Source: an uncultured Oscillospiraceae bacterium
Lineage (GTDB): Bacteria; Bacillota; Clostridia; Oscillospirales; Oscillospiraceae
DNA: 64,000 bases
Direction of reading: 5' to 3'
Assembly: GCA_910577525.1 (NCBI GenBank)
Contig: CAJTLI010000004.1
Span: 1-64,000, forward strand
Below, in pieces: positions 32,638 through 40,744 of this stretch; the first letter of the stretch is position 1, and every line of letters starts with the position of its first letter. Under the pieces are notes generated by a model that had not been told where the DNA came from, did not search any database, and saw only the letters and a list, made by a program, of their open reading frames with translations. Both the position numbers and the translations under genes were made by a program.

Positions 32638-34764
32638 TTACAGATGCAGAACCCGGGAGGCGATCTCTTTGGTTTTCCCCTCGTTCCAGAAGTTCTCGCC
32701 CAGATAGCCGCAGGTCCGCCTCGTCACGTTCATCTTGGCGTGGTCCTTGTTGTGGCACATGGGGCACTCCCACTCGTTGTCCTCGTTGACGATAATCTCC
32801 CCGTCATAGCCGCACACCTGGCAGTAGTCGCTCTTGGTGTTGAACTCGGCGTACTGGATGTTGTCGTAGATGAACCGCACCACGTCCTTCAGGGCCTCCA
32901 AATTGTGGCGCATGTTGGGAATCTCCACATAGGAGATGCAGCCGCCGCTGGAGATCTTCTGGAACTGGCTCTCGAAGGTGAACTTGGAGAAGGCATCGAT
33001 GTCCTCCCGCACGTCCACGTGGTAGCTGTTGGTGTAGTAGCCCTTGTCCGTCACGTCGGGAATAGTGCCGAACCGCTCCTTGTCGATGCGGGCGAAGCGG
33101 TAGCACAGGCTCTCCGCCGGGGTGCCGTACAGGGCGAAGCCGATGTTGGTCTCCCGGCGCCAGCGGTCAGTGGTCTCACGCAGGTGCTTCATCAGCCGCA
33201 GGGCGAAGTCCTCCCCCTCCGGGGCAGTCTGAGAGCAGCCCTTCACCAGCTTAGTCACCTCATACAGCCCGATGTAGCCCAGGGAGATGGAGGAGTAGCC
33301 GCCATAGAGCAGCTCGTCGATGGTCTCCCCCTTGTCCAGCCGGGCCACCGCCCCATACTGCCAGTGGATGGGGGACACGTCGGAGCGGATGCCCTTCAGG
33401 GCGTTATGGCGGCACATCAGGGCCTCGAAGCACAGCTCCAGCCGCTCCTCCAGCAGGGGCCAGAACTTGTCCTCGTCCCGGCCGGAGAGGATGCCGATCT
33501 GGGGCAGGTTGATGGACACCACGCCCTGGTTGAACCGGCCCTCGAACTTGTACTGGCCGTTCTCGTCCTTCCAGGGGGCCAGGAAGGACCGGCACCCCAT
33601 GGGGGAGAACACGTTGCCCTCGTAGTGCTCCCGCATCTTTTTGGCGGAGATGTAGTCGGGATACATCCGCTTGGCGGAGCACTTGACGGCAAGCTCGGTG
33701 AGGTAGTCGTACTCCCCGCCGGTGAGGTTGTTGCACTCGTCCAGCACGTACACCAGCTTGGGGAAGGCGGGGGTGATATAGACCCCCTTCTCGTTTTTGA
33801 TGCCCTCCAGCCGCTGGGTGAGGATCTCCTGAATGATGGCGGCGTTCTCCTTGATATAGGGGTCCCCCTCCCGCAGGCACAGGAACAGGGTGACAAAGGG
33901 GGACTGGCCGTTGGTGGTCATCAGGGTATTGATCTGGTATTGGATGGTCTGCACGCCGCTCTTCAGCTCGTCCCGGGTGCGGGCGGCGGCCAGCTTCTCG
34001 ATGGTGGCGTCGTCCAGCTCCGGGGCGGTCTGGCGGGTCTTGTGGACGTACTTCTCATAGGTCATCCGCAGGTACTTGCCCAGATGGCTCACCTCCACGG
34101 ACTGGCCGCCGTACTGGTTGGAGGCCACACAGGAGATGATCTGCGTGACCACGGTGCAGGCCACCTGAAAGCTCTTGGGGGACTCGATGAGCTTGCCGTT
34201 GATCATGGTGCCGTTGTCCAGCATGTCGCCAATGTTCACCAGGCAGCAGTTGAAGATGTGCTGGACAAAATAGTCCGCGTCGTGGAAGTGGAGGACGCCC
34301 TCGTCGTGGGCTTTGGAAATGTGCTCGGGCAACAGGATGCGGCGGGTCAGATCCCGGCTCACCTCGCCGGCGATATAGTCCCGCTGGGTGGAGGCAATGG
34401 CGGTGTTCTTGTTGGCGTTCTCCTCCGCCAGCTCCTTGTTGTCGTTGCGGATGAGGGAGAGGATGGACTCGTCGGTGGTGTTGGCCTTGCGCACCAGGGC
34501 CCGGGTGTAGCGGTAGATGATGTAGGCCTTGGCCAGCTCGTACTTCCCGGCGGCCATCAGCTTGGTCTCCACCATGTCCTGAATGTCCTCCACCAGCAGG
34601 CGCTTGCGGCCCCGGGTCTCGGCCACGGAGTCGGCGATGGCGTCGATGGAGCCCTCGTCGATGCGGTACTGCTCGTCCACGGCGGCGTTGGCCTTCCGGA
34701 TGGCGGCCACAATTTTCGCCCGGTCAAACTCCACGATGGAATCGTCTCTTTTGATTACTTTCAT
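32638..34764 (-). CDS. nrdD: Anaerobic ribonucleoside-triphosphate reductase
   Basis: 708 residues. An N-terminal ATP-cone (MKVIKRDDSIVEFDRAKIVA) for allosteric control, the NrdD catalytic barrel (LLPEHISKAHDEGVLHFHDA, CTVVTQIISCVASNQYGGQS), a C-terminal four-Cys zinc site (CQVCGYDG ... CPMCHNKDH) and the glycyl-radical loop RRTCGYLGENFW around Gly686. It reduces NTPs to dNTPs without oxygen after activation by NrdG, encoded at 4.7 kb. A promoter with NrdR-like boxes lies upstream. Confidence 0.97.
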   Translation of the reverse strand: MKVIKRDDSIVEFDRAKIVAAIRKANAAVDEQYRIDEGSIDAIADSVAETRGRKRLLVEDIQDMVETKLMAAGKYELAKAYIIYRYTRALVRKANTTDESILSLIRNDNKELAEENANKNTAIASTQRDYIAGEVSRDLTRRILLPEHISKAHDEGVLHFHDADYFVQHIFNCCLVNIGDMLDNGTMINGKLIESPKSFQVACTVVTQIISCVASNQYGGQSVEVSHLGKYLRMTYEKYVHKTRQTAPELDDATIEKLAAARTRDELKSGVQTIQYQINTLMTTNGQSPFVTLFLCLREGDPYIKENAAIIQEILTQRLEGIKNEKGVYITPAFPKLVYVLDECNNLTGGEYDYLTELAVKCSAKRMYPDYISAKKMREHYEGNVFSPMGCRSFLAPWKDENGQYKFEGRFNQGVVSINLPQIGILSGRDEDKFWPLLEERLELCFEALMCRHNALKGIRSDVSPIHWQYGAVARLDKGETIDELLYGGYSSISLGYIGLYEVTKLVKGCSQTAPEGEDFALRLMKHLRETTDRWRRETNIGFALYGTPAESLCYRFARIDKERFGTIPDVTDKGYYTNSYHVDVREDIDAFSKFTFESQFQKISSGGCISYVEIPNMRHNLEALKDVVRFIYDNIQYAEFNTKSDYCQVCGYDGEIIVNEDNEWECPMCHNKDHAKMNVTRRTCGYLGENFWNEGKTKEIASRVLHL

Positions 34765-34818
34765 ATCTTCCCGCGCTCCTTTTCATTTGTACTGGCAAAA
34801 CCCGCCTCCTCAGTCAGG

Positions 34819-34862
34819 AGCACACGGCAGGATATAATATATATTATATCCTGCCGTGTGCT
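34819..34862. promoter_or_regulatory. Perfect 44-nt palindrome in the nrdD leader
   Basis: Two 22-nt arms without a loop: AGCACACGGCAGGATATAAT then AT, and its exact complement. It lies between the nrdD promoter and start codon, so it could form a long RNA hairpin or bind a dimeric regulator. Confidence 0.85.
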
Positions 34863-34889
34863 GCCGACACGCAACAAGGCTACGCCATC

Positions 34890-34918
34890 ATGATACTATA
34901 TCTTGTGGTCGATGTCAA
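34890..34918 (-). promoter_or_regulatory. nrdD promoter with two NrdR-box-like sites
   Basis: Minus strand: TTGACA (34913-34918), 17 bp, TATCAT (34890-34895). ATACTATATCTTGTGG (34893-34908) inside it and GCAATCTATATAAACG (34923-34938) beyond the -35 resemble the NrdR consensus ACACwATATATwGTGT, with centres 30 bp apart, near the usual three helical turns. Confidence 0.6.
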
Positions 34919-35127
34919 CTGTGCAATCTATATAAACGGCACATACTTTTTTTGTCTGGAATTTTCGGGGGAAAGGACTTGACAGCCCAGTGGCGGCCCA
35001 TTCCGCCGGGGCATAGACTGGACTGCACCCAGGCGGGCGTTCTGCCCGCCCTCCCGCTCCTGATTCCGGCCCCGGCGGGAGGCGGCGGGGCCCCTCTGGG
35101 TTTAGGGCCGGTGAAAGGAGCGTACTC

Positions 35128-36162
35128 ATGAGTCAATTCTATTGGAACGAACCCTCCAGGGGCTACGCCATGACCGCGGAGGAGTTCGCCGCCGGAGCCT
35201 GCCAGCGCCCCGGACCCCAGCCCTGTCCGTCCCAAAGGCCCGGCTGCGGCTGTGACAGCACCCCGGTATCCCCCATGCCTCCGGTGGGCTGCGGCTGCGC
35301 GGGGGCCGTGCCCGACTGCCCGGACAGCGGCTGCGGCCAGGGGCCGGAATGCTGCCAGCAGATGGTGTGCTGCTGCCGTCCCGTCCCCGGGCCCAAGCCC
35401 CAGCCCCCCCAGGTGGAGGAGGGCTGCTGCTGCAAGCAGAGCTTCCGGGCGGCGCTGGCCCTGCTGTGCGACGAGCGCATCTCCAGTCTGCTGGACTTCG
35501 ACACCTCCGCCTTCCTGACCGGCGCCTACAGCGCCGGCGCCGCCCTCCAAAGAGGGAAGCCCGCCGCGAGCGAGCCCGTCGGCCAGACGGAGGACGGCGT
35601 CGGGACCGGGAACAAACCCACTCCGCCCAAGCCGCCCTGTTCCTGCGGGGCGTCCGACAACCTGGGGACCCTGTCGGGCAGCTTCAAGCGGTTCGCGCCG
35701 TGCAGCTGTGATCTGCTGGATATCGACGCCGAGGTATATACCCTTTCCGGAAAGAACAGCGTCCTCACCGCCCAGCAGGTGAACCTGTGCCAGCTGGACG
35801 CGGTGGTCATCCAGGGCGCGGCGGCCTGCGCGGAGGGCGACCTCTCCGCCGAAGAGGTCGCCGCCCGGAATTTCCGGTGCGTCCGCTCCCTCCTGGCCCA
35901 GCGGCTCAATCCCTGCGGCGCCCCCTGCGGTCAGACCGCCTGCTCCTGCGCCTGCGACGGCCGGGACTGCTGCTGCGCCGCCGGGCTGCTGTCCACCCTG
36001 GCCCAGAACAATCTGAGCCGCCGGGTGTCCCTGACGGCGGGGCTTCTGACCCTCCAGGACGTGACGCTGCTGGGCACCGTGGGCAATGTGCTGGTGCTGG
36101 CCAACGACTGCGACAACCGGCTGTACTTCGTGTGCGTCAACAGCGTACAGTTTATCGGGTAA
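35128..36162 (+). CDS. Cysteine-rich protein, spore-coat-like
   Basis: 344 residues with over 40 Cys, clustered in residues 30-115 (CGCDSTPV, GCGCAGAVPDCP, CCQQMVCCCRPVPG, GCCCKQSF) and 265-295 (PCGQTACSCACDGRDCCCAA). Two Cys-poor hydrophobic blocks (ALALLCDERISSLLDFDTSA and VSLTAGLLTLQDVTLLGTVG) resemble each other in style. There is no signal peptide. The composition suggests a disulfide- or metal-cross-linked structural protein such as a spore coat component; that is inference. AAAGGAG lies 8 bp before ATG. Confidence 0.7.
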   Translation: MSQFYWNEPSRGYAMTAEEFAAGACQRPGPQPCPSQRPGCGCDSTPVSPMPPVGCGCAGAVPDCPDSGCGQGPECCQQMVCCCRPVPGPKPQPPQVEEGCCCKQSFRAALALLCDERISSLLDFDTSAFLTGAYSAGAALQRGKPAASEPVGQTEDGVGTGNKPTPPKPPCSCGASDNLGTLSGSFKRFAPCSCDLLDIDAEVYTLSGKNSVLTAQQVNLCQLDAVVIQGAAACAEGDLSAEEVAARNFRCVRSLLAQRLNPCGAPCGQTACSCACDGRDCCCAAGLLSTLAQNNLSRRVSLTAGLLTLQDVTLLGTVGNVLVLANDCDNRLYFVCVNSVQFIG

Positions 36163-36170
36163 GCTTTGGA

Positions 36171-36195
36171 GCCGCCCCCGCTTTCGCGGGGGCGG
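36171..36195 (+). terminator. GC-rich hairpin after the Cys-rich gene
   Basis: GCCGCCCCCGC TTTC GCGGGGGCGG, 9 bp past the stop codon; no strong U-run. Confidence 0.6.
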
Positions 36196-36238
36196 TGAAG
36201 TTTCCCCACGCCAACAGCGCAGAGCCTCCCGGGCAAGG

Positions 36239-36276
36239 AACACCGCCTCCCCCGCTTTTGCGGGGGAGGCGGTGTT
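36239..36276. terminator. Long hairpin between convergent genes
   Basis: AACACCGCCTCCCCCGC, loop TTTT, then its complement: a 17-bp stem ending GTGTT. Confidence 0.75.
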
Positions 36277-36284
36277 GATGCCGC

Positions 36285-36761
36285 TCAGCCCGAGAGCTTG
36301 TCAAACGGATAAAACACGTATTCACAGCCGGTGAACTCGGTCCCGTTGATATTGGAGCGGGAGTTCAGCACCAGCCTGTCCGGCTGCACGGTCCCCTTGT
36401 AATCCACGCTTCCCTGGGGAGCAAAGGTCGTCAGCGTAATGCCGCCCCCGCCGTCCAGCTCATAGCTGCCCAGCAGCTCCGCGTAGTGCTCGTCTTCCCT
36501 GTTGAACCAGCTCTCAGAGGGGAAATAGGTGCTGTACTTCTCTCTCTGTTCCACGCTGGCATGGATGACCGTCCCATCCTCATAGAAGCGCAATGCGTAA
36601 TTGTTCATCAAACCGTTGGAGTCAAAGTCCCTGATATAACAGTAGATGCCGTCACAGCGCAAAACCCCGGTGTCCTCAGTCGGCGCCGGCGTCTCCGCCC
36701 CGCAGCCGGAGAGCAGAAGCGCAAACGTCAGGCTCAGCGCGAAAAGCGGAATTCGTCTCAT
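36285..36761 (-). CDS. Lipoprotein of unknown function
   Basis: 158 residues. Signal peptide MRRIPLFALSLTFALLL with lipobox LSGC, then a compact beta-rich domain (CDGIYCYIRDFDSNGLMNNY, YKGTVQPDRLVLNSRSNING). ATG 36761 has GGAGG 8 bp upstream. A promoter TTGCGC-17-TATACT is just upstream. I recognise no family. Confidence 0.78.
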   Translation of the reverse strand: MRRIPLFALSLTFALLLSGCGAETPAPTEDTGVLRCDGIYCYIRDFDSNGLMNNYALRFYEDGTVIHASVEQREKYSTYFPSESWFNREDEHYAELLGSYELDGGGGITLTTFAPQGSVDYKGTVQPDRLVLNSRSNINGTEFTGCEYVFYPFDKLSG

Positions 36762-36914
36762 GAAGGCAGCCTCCTTCACCGTTAAACTACACCATTCAGT
36801 ATAGCATGAAACCGCGGGGAGCGCAAGCCAAACATGCGGAACCGGCCTTTGATATTTTGGAACAGGCGGCGTATGCCGGCCGCCTCCGGACTGCGGCGGG
36901 GTACGAATTGCCGT

Positions 36915-37943
36915 TCAGCCGCCCGGCCGCCCGGCCTCCTCCGCCTCGATGGCCCGGAACCGGGGCATGATGCCAATCTTATCCGGCGTGTGCACCGGGA
37001 GCTGATAGATATCGTGGCCGGGGAACTGGTTGCCCTCCACCAGGCAGGGCCCCTCCGGCGTGAAGCACACGTCCCAGCCCACGTAGCCCACCTCGGGAAC
37101 CACCTGAGCGGCCTCCATCACCAGCGCCCGGGCCCGGTTCCAATCGGGGAAGGTGAAGCCTTTGATCTGCGCGCCGGTGGCCGGGTGGCTGGCGTACAGG
37201 TTTTTCTGCTTGTCCAGCGCCCGGTCGATGACTGTGCCCGTCTCCGGGTCCATGGGGGCCACCATGCCGCCGCTGTTGAAGTTGTCCACGAATTTGCCGT
37301 TGCCGATGCGGAACATGGCGGTGACAAGGTACGCCTTTCCGCTCTTCCCCCGTATGGTCACCATGCGCACCGTGTTGATGGACCCCGGGTAGATGGCCGC
37401 CACCGCCGGGTGCTGGACGATGACCTCCTCCAGCTCCAGCCTGGGGGCCCGCCGGACCAGGTGGGCGTACAGCGCCTCCAGGGAGGGAAAGTCCCCGGTT
37501 TTCAGCTTCTCAATGCCCCAGCCGCAGCTGCCCTGGGACGGCTTGGCCATAAACACCGGGTTGCGCTCCAGGAAGGCCAGCACCTCCTCCCGGTTGTCCC
37601 CGGTCACGGGCACCCATTCCCGGTGGAGGAAGGAGGAGAACCTGGTATTGAACCGGATCTTGTCCCCCAGCTCGTCCATGTGGGCCCTGTCGTTGTATTT
37701 GGCCACAATCTCGTTGTTCCGGCCCCGGGTCAGGTAGGTGTCCCGCTGTTCCGGGGTCAGATTATACATCTCGAACAGGTCGTAGTCCATATAGCCCGCG
37801 CCGTATTTCACCGCGCAGTCCTTCATATCCCGGAAGACGGCCCACCGGGACCGGCCCGTCTTTTTGTGAATGGAGCTGATTTTTTCCAGCATGGCCCTAT
37901 AGTTCATCTTCAGCGCCCGCTGGACCAGATACTTGATCTTCAT
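36915..37943 (-). CDS. ATP-grasp protein of the sugar-transfer-associated type
   Basis: 342 residues. It fits the ATPgrasp_ST family: AKPSQGSCGWGIEKL (nucleotide loop), EEVIVQHPAVAAIYPGSINT, TVRMVTIRGKSGKAYLVTAM, GYVGWDVCFTPEGPCLVEGN (metal-binding Glu/Asn). Such proteins are associated with surface polysaccharide decoration and probably form an ATP-dependent carboxylate bond. ATG 37943 has GAGGAGG 5 bp upstream. No sugar-transfer genes are next to it. Confidence 0.85.
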   Translation of the reverse strand: MKIKYLVQRALKMNYRAMLEKISSIHKKTGRSRWAVFRDMKDCAVKYGAGYMDYDLFEMYNLTPEQRDTYLTRGRNNEIVAKYNDRAHMDELGDKIRFNTRFSSFLHREWVPVTGDNREEVLAFLERNPVFMAKPSQGSCGWGIEKLKTGDFPSLEALYAHLVRRAPRLELEEVIVQHPAVAAIYPGSINTVRMVTIRGKSGKAYLVTAMFRIGNGKFVDNFNSGGMVAPMDPETGTVIDRALDKQKNLYASHPATGAQIKGFTFPDWNRARALVMEAAQVVPEVGYVGWDVCFTPEGPCLVEGNQFPGHDIYQLPVHTPDKIGIMPRFRAIEAEEAGRPGG

Positions 37944-38118
37944 GGCAGCCTCCTCGTTCCCCTTTCCCGGAGGAAAAGGGAATGCAGACAGAACATTTCG
38001 TTCGCTGGCAAAACGGGACAAAAACCGGGCTGTTTCTTCCCGGCAGCTGGGGCCAGCGGTGTGGATTGTGTTATTTTACCATAATTCAGGCAAAAGCGCA
38101 ATGCCTGGAAACTCCGTC

Positions 38119-38147
38119 TTGACAAGGTCCGCCTCTAATTGTATACT
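38119..38147 (+). promoter_or_regulatory. Promoter of bioY
   Basis: TTGACA (38119-38124), 17 bp, TATACT (38142-38147). Confidence 0.92.
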
Positions 38148-38171
38148 TATATTCGACTTTTAGTTTACAAT
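38138..38171. promoter_or_regulatory. BirA operator
   Basis: ATTGTATAC, 16 bp, GTTTACAAT: the inverted repeat TTGTnnAC-N16-GTnnACAA of biotin-repressor sites. It overlaps the -10 box and start region of bioY. Confidence 0.9.
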
Positions 38172-38184
38172 GAGGTGATAATCT

Positions 38185-38769
38185 ATGAAAGGTCAGTCCC
38201 CAATCCCCGTCCGCCGCCTGACTCTGTGCGCCGTCATGGCGGCGGTGATGTGCGTCATCGCCCCCATATCCTTCCCCATCGGGCCCATCTCCATCACCGG
38301 CGGAACCCTGGCCATCTACCTGACCGCCTGCCTGCTGGGGGGCGCGTGGGGAACGGTCTCCACCCTGGTGTACCTGCTGGTGGGCTTTGTGGGCCTTCCG
38401 GTGTTCAGCAACTACATGGGAGGCGCCTCCCGGCTCCTCGGCCCCACCGGGGGATACCTGGTGGGCTATCTGCCCATGATCTTCATCGCCGGGTCCGTGG
38501 CGGAGCTGGCCTTCCGCCGGTTCAAGGATCAGGGGAGGCGGGGCGCGGTCCTCACCCTGGCGGTCCAGCTTCTGGGCATGGTGCTGGCCACCGCCGTGCT
38601 GTACGCCTTCGGCACCGCCTGGTACTGCTTCCAGGCGGAGGTGGACCTGCAAACGGCTCTGAACGCCTGCGTCCGCCCCTTCATCCCCTTCGATCTGCTC
38701 AAGATCGCGGCGGCGCTGGCGGTGGGGACGCCGGTCCGGCGGGGGCTGAAGCGGGCCGGTCTGCTCTGA
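38185..38769 (+). CDS. bioY: Biotin ECF transporter substrate-binding component
   Basis: 194 residues, six membrane segments, BioY signatures APISFPIGPISITGGTLAIY, GFVGLPVFSNYMGGASRLLG and PTGGYLVGYL. It binds biotin for uptake, either alone or with a shared EcfAAT energising module encoded elsewhere. A BirA operator in its promoter confirms biotin control. AGGTGA is 8 bp before ATG. Confidence 0.96.
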   Translation: MKGQSPIPVRRLTLCAVMAAVMCVIAPISFPIGPISITGGTLAIYLTACLLGGAWGTVSTLVYLLVGFVGLPVFSNYMGGASRLLGPTGGYLVGYLPMIFIAGSVAELAFRRFKDQGRRGAVLTLAVQLLGMVLATAVLYAFGTAWYCFQAEVDLQTALNACVRPFIPFDLLKIAAALAVGTPVRRGLKRAGLL

Positions 38770-38799
38770 GCGGAGACATTTTTGCCCCGCCGGAACCTA

Positions 38800-38957
38800 G
38801 GGCTTGTTTGAAAATTGTCAACACACCCAAACAGCGGGTCTTTTTCCGCCATGCTTTGCCAGTTTTCCTTGCAATACACCAAGTATTTCTGCGTCAAACC
38901 GGCTTTGACGAAAAAATCCCTCGCCGCTGGGCATCCTGCCAATTTTCAAACGGCGCC
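38800..38957. mobile_element. MITE-like element, 158 bp
   Basis: Ends GGGCTTGTTTGAAAATTGTC and, inverted, GGCGCCGTTTGAAAATTGGC, with TA on both sides (38798-38799 and 38958-38959). Nearly identical, in opposite orientation, to 50062-50223. No gene inside. Confidence 0.92.
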
Positions 38958-38979
38958 TATTCTCCGGCAAAATTTCCTC

Positions 38980-39007
38980 TTGCAATTTCTCAGGAGTATG
39001 TTACAAT
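38980..39007 (+). promoter_or_regulatory. Probable promoter of the peptide ABC transporter operon
   Basis: TTGCAA (38980-38985), 16 bp, TACAAT (39002-39007), just past the MITE. A leader hairpin CAACTG AATA CAGTTG follows at 39017-39032. Confidence 0.6.
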
Positions 39008-39093
39008 GAACCCCGACAACTGAATACAGTTGCGAGAAATGCAGCAGGCGGGGCCGGACCCTCTGGCCCCGCCCCGAGAAAGGAAGAAGCAAA

Positions 39094-40683
39094 ATGCCCA
39101 AGCTCAAGAAACGGGCCCTTTTGCTGCTGGCCGCGCTTGCCATGCTGGCGGTCTCACTGTACGGCTGTACGGGAGACACGCCGCTCACCCCCTCCGCCGG
39201 GGTGAGCGACAGCGGGAGCGAGCCGTCCGCTGCACAATCGGGCGAGTTACCCAACGGGAACTCAGTCACGGTAGGTATCGCACAGGATTTGGACAACCTC
39301 GACCCCCAGCTGGCCAAAACCGCCGGCATCCGCGAGGTTCTGTTCAACATCTTCGAGGGACTGGTGAAGGCCAGCCCCGACGGCTCCATTATTCCGGCCG
39401 TCGCCAGTGACTATGAGATCTCCGAGGACGCGAAAACGTACACCTTTACCCTGCGGGAGGGCGTCACGTTCCACAACGGGGAGCCGGTCACAGCCGAGGA
39501 TGTGGTCTATTCCCTGGAACGCTGCGCCGGATCGGAGAACGATGGAACGCCTCTGGTCTCGGCGTTTTCCAATGTCTCCAAAATTGAGGCCGACGGCCAG
39601 GGCCGCGTGGTGGTAGAGCTGGCCGAGCCCAGCCTGGAGTTTCTCAACTCCATGACCGCCGCCATCATCCCCAAGGACTCCGGCCCCACCATCACCGAGA
39701 CCATGACGGGCACCGGCCCCTTCCGGTTTGTCTCCTACGCCGCCCAGGACAACCTGGTGATGGAGAAGTTTGACGGCTACTGGAACAAAGACAAGGCCGC
39801 CAGGCTGGACAAAGTGACCTTTAAGATCATCGCCGACGACAACGCCCTGGTCATCGGCCTGAAGGGCGGCACGCTGGACATGGTGATCCACCTGCCCAAC
39901 ACTCTGGAGAGCCAGGTGAAGGACCAGTTCACCGTCCATCAGGACACCATGAAGCTGGTCCAGGCCCTCTACCTGAACAACGCGGTGGAGCCCTTCAGCA
40001 ATGAGCTGGTGCGTCAGGCCATGTACTACGCCATCGACGTGGACGAGATCATTGAGTTCGTGTGCGGCGGCGCGGGCGTGGCCACCGGCACCAGCATGTA
40101 CCCCGCCCGGGAGAAGTATTTCCTGCCCGAGCTGGCGGAAAATTACGCCCAGGACCTGGAAAAGGCCAGGGCGCTGCTGGCCCAGGCGGGCTATCCCGAC
40201 GGCTTTGAGATGCACATCACCGTGCCCTCCAACTACGCCCAGCATGTGGACACCGCCCAGGTCATCGCCGAGCAGCTTAAACAGGTGAACATCACCGCCG
40301 TGGTGGACCTGGTGGAGTGGGGCGTCTGGTATCAGGACGCGTACCGCGGCCGGCAGTACGAGTCCACCGTGTGCGGCATCGCCGCCGAGGATATGACGGC
40401 CCGGGAGATGCTGGTGCGCTACATGTCGGACAACCGGAAAAACTTCATCGGCTTCCAGGACGCGGAGTACGACCAGGTGATGGCCCAGGCCATGGCCTCC
40501 ACCGACGACGGGGAGCAGACCCGACTGTACAAACGGGCGGAGGAGATCCTCAATGAGCGGGCGGCCAGCCTGTGGATTCAGGACGCCTGCGACCTGGTGG
40601 TGATGAATCCGGCGCTGGAGGGCTTCACCTTCTACAAGACCTACGTGCTGGATATGTCTACGATTGGATACAGCCATTCATAA
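39094..40683 (+). CDS. Peptide/nickel-type ABC transporter substrate-binding lipoprotein
   Basis: 529 residues. Signal peptide with lipobox SLYGC, then a full SBP_bac_5 domain (LDNLDPQLAKTAGIREVLFN, REGVTFHNGEPVTAEDVVYS, GTGPFRFVSYAAQDNLVMEK). The family binds oligopeptides, dipeptides, nickel or opines; the ligand cannot be told, though peptide is commonest. First of five genes in Opp/Dpp order, with its own promoter. It captures substrate outside the membrane for the two permeases downstream. Confidence 0.93.
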   Translation: MPKLKKRALLLLAALAMLAVSLYGCTGDTPLTPSAGVSDSGSEPSAAQSGELPNGNSVTVGIAQDLDNLDPQLAKTAGIREVLFNIFEGLVKASPDGSIIPAVASDYEISEDAKTYTFTLREGVTFHNGEPVTAEDVVYSLERCAGSENDGTPLVSAFSNVSKIEADGQGRVVVELAEPSLEFLNSMTAAIIPKDSGPTITETMTGTGPFRFVSYAAQDNLVMEKFDGYWNKDKAARLDKVTFKIIADDNALVIGLKGGTLDMVIHLPNTLESQVKDQFTVHQDTMKLVQALYLNNAVEPFSNELVRQAMYYAIDVDEIIEFVCGGAGVATGTSMYPAREKYFLPELAENYAQDLEKARALLAQAGYPDGFEMHITVPSNYAQHVDTAQVIAEQLKQVNITAVVDLVEWGVWYQDAYRGRQYESTVCGIAAEDMTAREMLVRYMSDNRKNFIGFQDAEYDQVMAQAMASTDDGEQTRLYKRAEEILNERAASLWIQDACDLVVMNPALEGFTFYKTYVLDMSTIGYSHS

Positions 40684-40744
40684 CAGCATGGGGCGGGGTC
40701 GTCCGGGGGACGGCCCCGCCTCTTTTCAAAAGGAGGTTTTCCCG

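Noticed and set aside
34820..34861. The nrdD leader palindrome taken as an NrdR box
   Set aside because: Its outer sequence ACACGGCAGGATATAAT does not fit the 16-bp NrdR consensus; the boxes nearer the promoter fit better.
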